Below the pieces are notes generated by a model. It did not search any database, had not been told where the DNA came from, and saw only the letters and a list, made by a program, of their open reading frames with translations. Positions 60,583 to 64,000 of a stretch of DNA of 64,000 bases are shown here, one piece after another. The stretch lies in NCBI GenBank assembly GCA_027488735.1, contig JAIYBB010000005.1, positions 248,001-312,000 of the forward strand. Direction: 5' to 3'. Position numbers and translations under genes: made by a program. The DNA comes from Comamonadaceae bacterium (GTDB lineage: Bacteria; Pseudomonadota; Gammaproteobacteria; Burkholderiales; Burkholderiaceae_C). Every line of letters starts with the position of its first letter. The first letter of the stretch is position 1.

Positions 60583-63149
60583 AATTACTTCGCATGGTTG
60601 GCAAAGCGCTGTGGCGCGACGCGCGGGCGGGCGAATTGCGCCTGTTATTTGTGGCGGTCAGTTTAGGCGTGGCCGCGCTGTCTTCGGTGGGGTTTTTGGC
60701 CAACCGCATCGAAGCGGGCTTGCAACGTGACGCCAAACAACTGCTGGGCGGAGACGCTGTGCTGGCTAGCGACCATGCTTTTCCCGCCGAGGTGTTAGAG
60801 AAGGTCAATGGCTTTGGCGTGCGCTCGGTGGTCACTTTGTCATTCCCAACCATGGCCCGCAGCGGTTCGGCACTTGAGGGGCAAAGCCGTTTGGTGGCGC
60901 TCAAAGCGGTGTCCGCAGGCTACCCGCTACGGGGTCAATTGCAGGTGTTGCCAGATGCAGATGCGCCGGTGGTCAAACCAAGTTTGGTTAAAGAATTGAC
61001 CAATGAAACGGTGTATGACCGCCCTTCAGTTCCCACCCGAGAAATTCCGCAGCCTGGTGAGGTGTGGGTGGAGCCGGCGATATTAGAGACCTTGGAAATT
61101 AAGCCTGGCAGTAATATTTCGTTAGGTGAGCGCACGCTTCGTATTTCTAAGGTGTTGGTGTCTGAGCCTGATCGGGGCGCCGGTTTTATGAATTTTGCGC
61201 CGCGCATCATGATGAACCAAGCGGATTTGGCCGCCACCGGCTTGCTGCAACCCGCCAGCCGCGTCAACTGGCGACTCGCCGTGTCGGGCAACAGCCGCCA
61301 AGTGGCTGAGTTCTCCAGCTGGGCGCAAACCTACGTCAAACAAACTGAAGTCCGTGGCACACGGCTGGAAACGCTGGAGGCCGGTCGCCCAGAAATGCGC
61401 CAGACCTTGGACCGCGCGGAAAAATTTTTGCATTTGGTGGCGTTGCTCGCTGCTTTGCTGAGTGCGGTGGCTGTGGCCTTGGCTGCGCGTTCTTTTGCCG
61501 CAGGGCATTTGGACGATTGCGCCATGTTGCGTGTGTTGGGGCAAAGCCAACGGAATATTTTGTGGGTTTATTTGGGTGAATTTTTCACGGCAGGTTTGCT
61601 CGCCAGTGGCTTTGGGTTGGCCATGGGATTTGGCTTGCACCAATTGTTTGTGCAACTGCTGGTTGGCTTGGTTGACACCGATTTGCCCGCGGCGGGCTGG
61701 CAACCTGTTTGGCAAGGTGTTGGCGCTGGCTTCACGCTGTTGCTCGCTTTTGGCTTACCGCCTATTTTGCAATTGGCGCAGGTGCCGGCCTTGCGCGTGA
61801 TTCGCCGTGACATGGGGCCGCTCAAACCCGCTTCATTGGGTGTGTTTGTTTTGGGCTTGTCGGGTTTTGGCGCGTTGTTGTTGAATGCCAGCCGTGACAC
61901 TTGGCTGGGGCTCATGGTGGTCGGTGGTTTCGCCGCCGCCGCACTGGTGTTTGCCGGACTGGCTTGGCTGGCGGTGTGGGGCTTGCGTCAAACCGTCAAC
62001 TTGCAACAAGTGCCTGCGTGGTTGCGCATGGCCACCCGTCAAATCAGTTCGCGGCCAGGCTATACCGTGGTGCAAATCAGTTCGTTGTCGGTTGGTTTGC
62101 TCGCTTTGATGTTGTTGGTGTTGTTGCGCACCGATCTGGTGGACAGCTGGCGCAATGCCACCCCAGCAGATGCGCCCAACCGGTTTGTCATCAATATTCA
62201 ACCCGACCAAGCCAAGGCTTTTTTGTCGCACTTAGACCAAGAAGGCATCCAGCAAAGAGATTGGTACCCCATGATTCGGGGACGCTTGCTGCAGATCAAT
62301 GGCAAAGCGGTACAGCCGGAAGATTTCACCGACGAGCGGGCGAAACGCTTGGTCGAGCGCGAGTTGAATATGTCGCATTCCGCCAGAGCACCTACGCACA
62401 ATCAAATCGTGCAAGGAGCATGGGTGCCCGAAGAAGCCAACGCCATCAGCATGGAGGAGGGCATCGCCAAAAGCTTGGGCTTGAAACTGGGCGATGAGTT
62501 GGTGTTTGAAATGGCAGGCCAAGCGTATACGACTCGCATCACATCTTTGCGCCGTGTGGATTGGACTTCCATGCGCGCCAATTTCTTTGCGCTGTATCCC
62601 GTCTCCAGTATGCCGGAGTTGCCGATGACTTACATCGCAGCCTACCGCGCCCCGCCGCGCAAAAGCTTTGACAATGAGTTGGTCAATTTGTTCCCCAACA
62701 TCACCAACGTAGACATGGGTGCCACGATCAACCAAGTGCAAAAGGTGTTGGGTCAAGTGATTGGTGCAGTGGAGTTCTTGTTTGGCTTTACTTTGGCGGC
62801 GGGTTTGGTGGTGTTGTTTGCCACAGTCACTGCCACTCGCGAAGAAAGGGCCCGCGAATACGCTGTGCTGCGAGCGTTGGGCGCAGGCAACCATTTATTG
62901 CGACAAGTGCAAACCGCAGAACTGCTGGGGGTCGGCGCGTTATCTGGCGCGTTGGCGGCCTTGGTTGCGTCTGCCATGGGTTGGGCGCTGGCTTGGTTTG
63001 TCTTTGAATTCAACTGGCAAGCTTCGCCTTGGGTTCTGGCCGTGGGCATCGCAGGCGGTGCATTGTTGGCATGGGGAGCGGGATGGTGGGGGTTGCGCGA
63101 AGTGTTGCGCCGTCCGGTGGTGCAAACCCTGCGCATGGCAGCCGAATAG
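60579..63149 (+). CDS. FtsX-type ABC transporter permease (YbbP-like)
   Basis: An 856-residue membrane protein with two FtsX permease modules. There is a TM segment at about residues 21-40, a large periplasmic domain, a TM cluster at about 280-400, two more TMs near 415-460, a second periplasmic domain, and a last TM group from about 730. The arrangement is that of YbbP-type lipoprotein/lipid exporters. The TTG start at 60579 follows GGAG and overlaps the hslR stop; an ATG at 60594 lacks a ribosome-binding site. The ATPase partner is not adjacent. Confidence 0.87.
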   Translation: MKLLRMVGKALWRDARAGELRLLFVAVSLGVAALSSVGFLANRIEAGLQRDAKQLLGGDAVLASDHAFPAEVLEKVNGFGVRSVVTLSFPTMARSGSALEGQSRLVALKAVSAGYPLRGQLQVLPDADAPVVKPSLVKELTNETVYDRPSVPTREIPQPGEVWVEPAILETLEIKPGSNISLGERTLRISKVLVSEPDRGAGFMNFAPRIMMNQADLAATGLLQPASRVNWRLAVSGNSRQVAEFSSWAQTYVKQTEVRGTRLETLEAGRPEMRQTLDRAEKFLHLVALLAALLSAVAVALAARSFAAGHLDDCAMLRVLGQSQRNILWVYLGEFFTAGLLASGFGLAMGFGLHQLFVQLLVGLVDTDLPAAGWQPVWQGVGAGFTLLLAFGLPPILQLAQVPALRVIRRDMGPLKPASLGVFVLGLSGFGALLLNASRDTWLGLMVVGGFAAAALVFAGLAWLAVWGLRQTVNLQQVPAWLRMATRQISSRPGYTVVQISSLSVGLLALMLLVLLRTDLVDSWRNATPADAPNRFVINIQPDQAKAFLSHLDQEGIQQRDWYPMIRGRLLQINGKAVQPEDFTDERAKRLVERELNMSHSARAPTHNQIVQGAWVPEEANAISMEEGIAKSLGLKLGDELVFEMAGQAYTTRITSLRRVDWTSMRANFFALYPVSSMPELPMTYIAAYRAPPRKSFDNELVNLFPNITNVDMGATINQVQKVLGQVIGAVEFLFGFTLAAGLVVLFATVTATREERAREYAVLRALGAGNHLLRQVQTAELLGVGALSGALAALVASAMGWALAWFVFEFNWQASPWVLAVGIAGGALLAWGAGWWGLREVLRRPVVQTLRMAAE

Positions 63150-63184
63150 TTTTTGTCTGCAGTGTGAATGTGGGCTTGTCAGGC

Positions 63185-63817
63185 TTAGCTCAGTAACACC
63201 ACCAAGGCACCCGCGCCACCTTCAGAGGCTTTGGCTTGCACAAATGCCAGCACTTCGTTTTTTTGCACCAACCAACGCTGCACTTTAGATTTAAGCACTG
63301 GTGTTTTGCCGGGAGAACCCAAGCCCTTGCCATGCACCACCCTTACACAGCGCCATCCACGTTTGTAGGCGTCACGGATAAATTGGCCCAATGCTTCACG
63401 CGCCTCATCGCTGCGCAATCCGTGTAAATCGATTTGTCCTTGCAGGCTCCAATGCCCTTTGCGCAATTTTTGTGTCACGTCAGTGCCGATGCCACTGCGT
63501 CTGTAGCTGAGTTCATCGTCGGTGTCTAGCAAGGTGCTGACATCAAAATCATCGCTCAAGCTTTCGCGTAAAACGCGGTCATCGTCGCGCTTTTGCTGAA
63601 ACGCTTTGGGCGGCGCAGGCGTACCGTTCAATTCGGCACGCGGCTGTGTGGCCAGTAGTTTGACCGGGCCAACTGCGCGTTGGAACAGGTTTTTTTCGGC
63701 TTTGGCGCGGCGTTCAGCGGCCTGTTTTTCAGCGGCTACGGCAGCTTCTATTTCGGCTTGTTTGCTGAGGGTTTGTTTGATCAAGCCCAAGTCTTGCAAG
63801 CTGCGCGCTTTCACCAT
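63185..63817 (-). CDS. Smr-domain protein
   Basis: A 210-residue protein with a Smr domain at about residues 120-210. [21 protein letters not shown] and the loop [24 protein letters not shown] hold the conserved DLHG and HGKG motifs of this nuclease-like domain. The N-terminal part is a charged helix. The ATG at 63817 overlaps the radC stop; a longer start at 63841 lies within radC. Role in RNA or DNA cleavage is by family only. Confidence 0.9.
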   Translation of the reverse strand: MVKARSLQDLGLIKQTLSKQAEIEAAVAAEKQAAERRAKAEKNLFQRAVGPVKLLATQPRAELNGTPAPPKAFQQKRDDDRVLRESLSDDFDVSTLLDTDDELSYRRSGIGTDVTQKLRKGHWSLQGQIDLHGLRSDEAREALGQFIRDAYKRGWRCVRVVHGKGLGSPGKTPVLKSKVQRWLVQKNEVLAFVQAKASEGGAGALVVLLS

Positions 63818-64000
63818 GGACTGCGCTCCGCCATAGACCAATGGATGCCGGGACCGACGATGATGTGGTCTAACACCTTGACATCCACCATGGACAAAGC
63901 AGTTTGCAAGGTGCGCGTGAGTGCGCTGTCAGCAGCCGAGGGGCGCACATCGCCACTGGGATGGTTGTGCGACAAGATAACCGCGGCGGCACCTTGCTCA
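63811..64000 (-). CDS. radC: radC, 3' part (JAB/MPN domain protein)
   Basis: The last 62 codons of RadC run off the window edge. The JAMM metal motif HNHPSGD is followed by [29 protein letters not shown] (cited in part), and the end is MAERSPW. The stop is TGA at 63811-63813. RadC proteins carry a metalloprotease-like fold; the cellular role is unsettled. The gene is partial only because of the window boundary. Confidence 0.9.
   Translation of the reverse strand, partial: EQGAAAVILSHNHPSGDVRPSAADSALTRTLQTALSMVDVKVLDHIIVGPGIHWSMAERSPW

Overview
This 64 kb window is a chromosomal motility locus of a betaproteobacterium, most likely in the order Burkholderiales. I infer this from the protein families, the gene order (flgJKL, fliD, then fliEFGHIJ and fliOPQR-flhB), the sigma-54/sigma-28 promoters and the housekeeping neighbours. 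I cannot name the genus. No tRNA, rRNA, insertion sequence, phage or CRISPR array was seen.

Layout. (1) Positions 1-6713: end of flgI, then flgJ, flgK, flgL and fliD. (2) 6719-12011: a small unknown gene, a divergent flagellin on the minus strand, flaG and a second flagellin, ending at a strong terminator. (3) 12067-16890: visibly AT-rich genes for a TPR glycosyltransferase, a HisF/HisH/N-acetyl-sugar-amidotransferase trio and a pseudaminate-associated methylase. (4) 16901-26309: GC-richer pseudaminic acid genes pseB (minus) and pseC, pseF, a pseG-pseH fusion and pseI (plus). These are followed by an oxidoreductase/aminotransferase/acetyltransferase set and a candidate glycosyltransferase. 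(5) 26306-27551: a HEPN-MNT toxin-antitoxin pair preceded by an XRE regulator with a palindromic promoter. (6) 27561-35258: a minus-strand block with an RgpF-like gene, a 1383-residue protein built of octapeptide repeats, an unknown gene and a SPINDLY-type O-glycosyltransferase. (7) 35428-40342: a small gene and a giant 1419-residue third flagellin, each behind a sigma-54 promoter. (8) 40381-53585: a Cys-motif protein, a sigma-54 activator, fliEFGH, a FliF-tail paralogue, fliI, fliJ, an inverted methyltransferase-like gene, fliOPQR and flhB. (9) 53610-59956: SPOR, coiled-coil and ParA-family proteins of unknown role plus an FMN glutamate-synthase-family protein. (10) 60166-64000: hslR, an FtsX-type permease, a Smr protein and the end of radC.

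How it works together. The core genes build the basal body, export gate, hook-filament junction and cap. Three very different flagellins supply the filament. The pse genes make an activated nonulosonic acid, probably amidino-modified by the AT-rich trio. The TPR glycosyltransferase beside the flagellin is a good candidate for attaching it. Promoter motifs read by eye suggest a two-tier hierarchy. Sigma-54 sites (TGGC-N8-TTGC form) precede the activator gene, the giant flagellin, its small upstream neighbour, pseB, possibly pseC, and the octapeptide-repeat gene. Sigma-28 sites (TCAAG-N14-CCGAT form) precede fliD, flaG and an unknown two-gene unit at 55140-56816.

The most novel items are the sigma-54-controlled octapeptide-repeat protein next to glycosyltransferase genes, the single-TM paralogue of the FliF tail between fliH and fliI, and the sigma-28-controlled unknown pair at 55140-56816.
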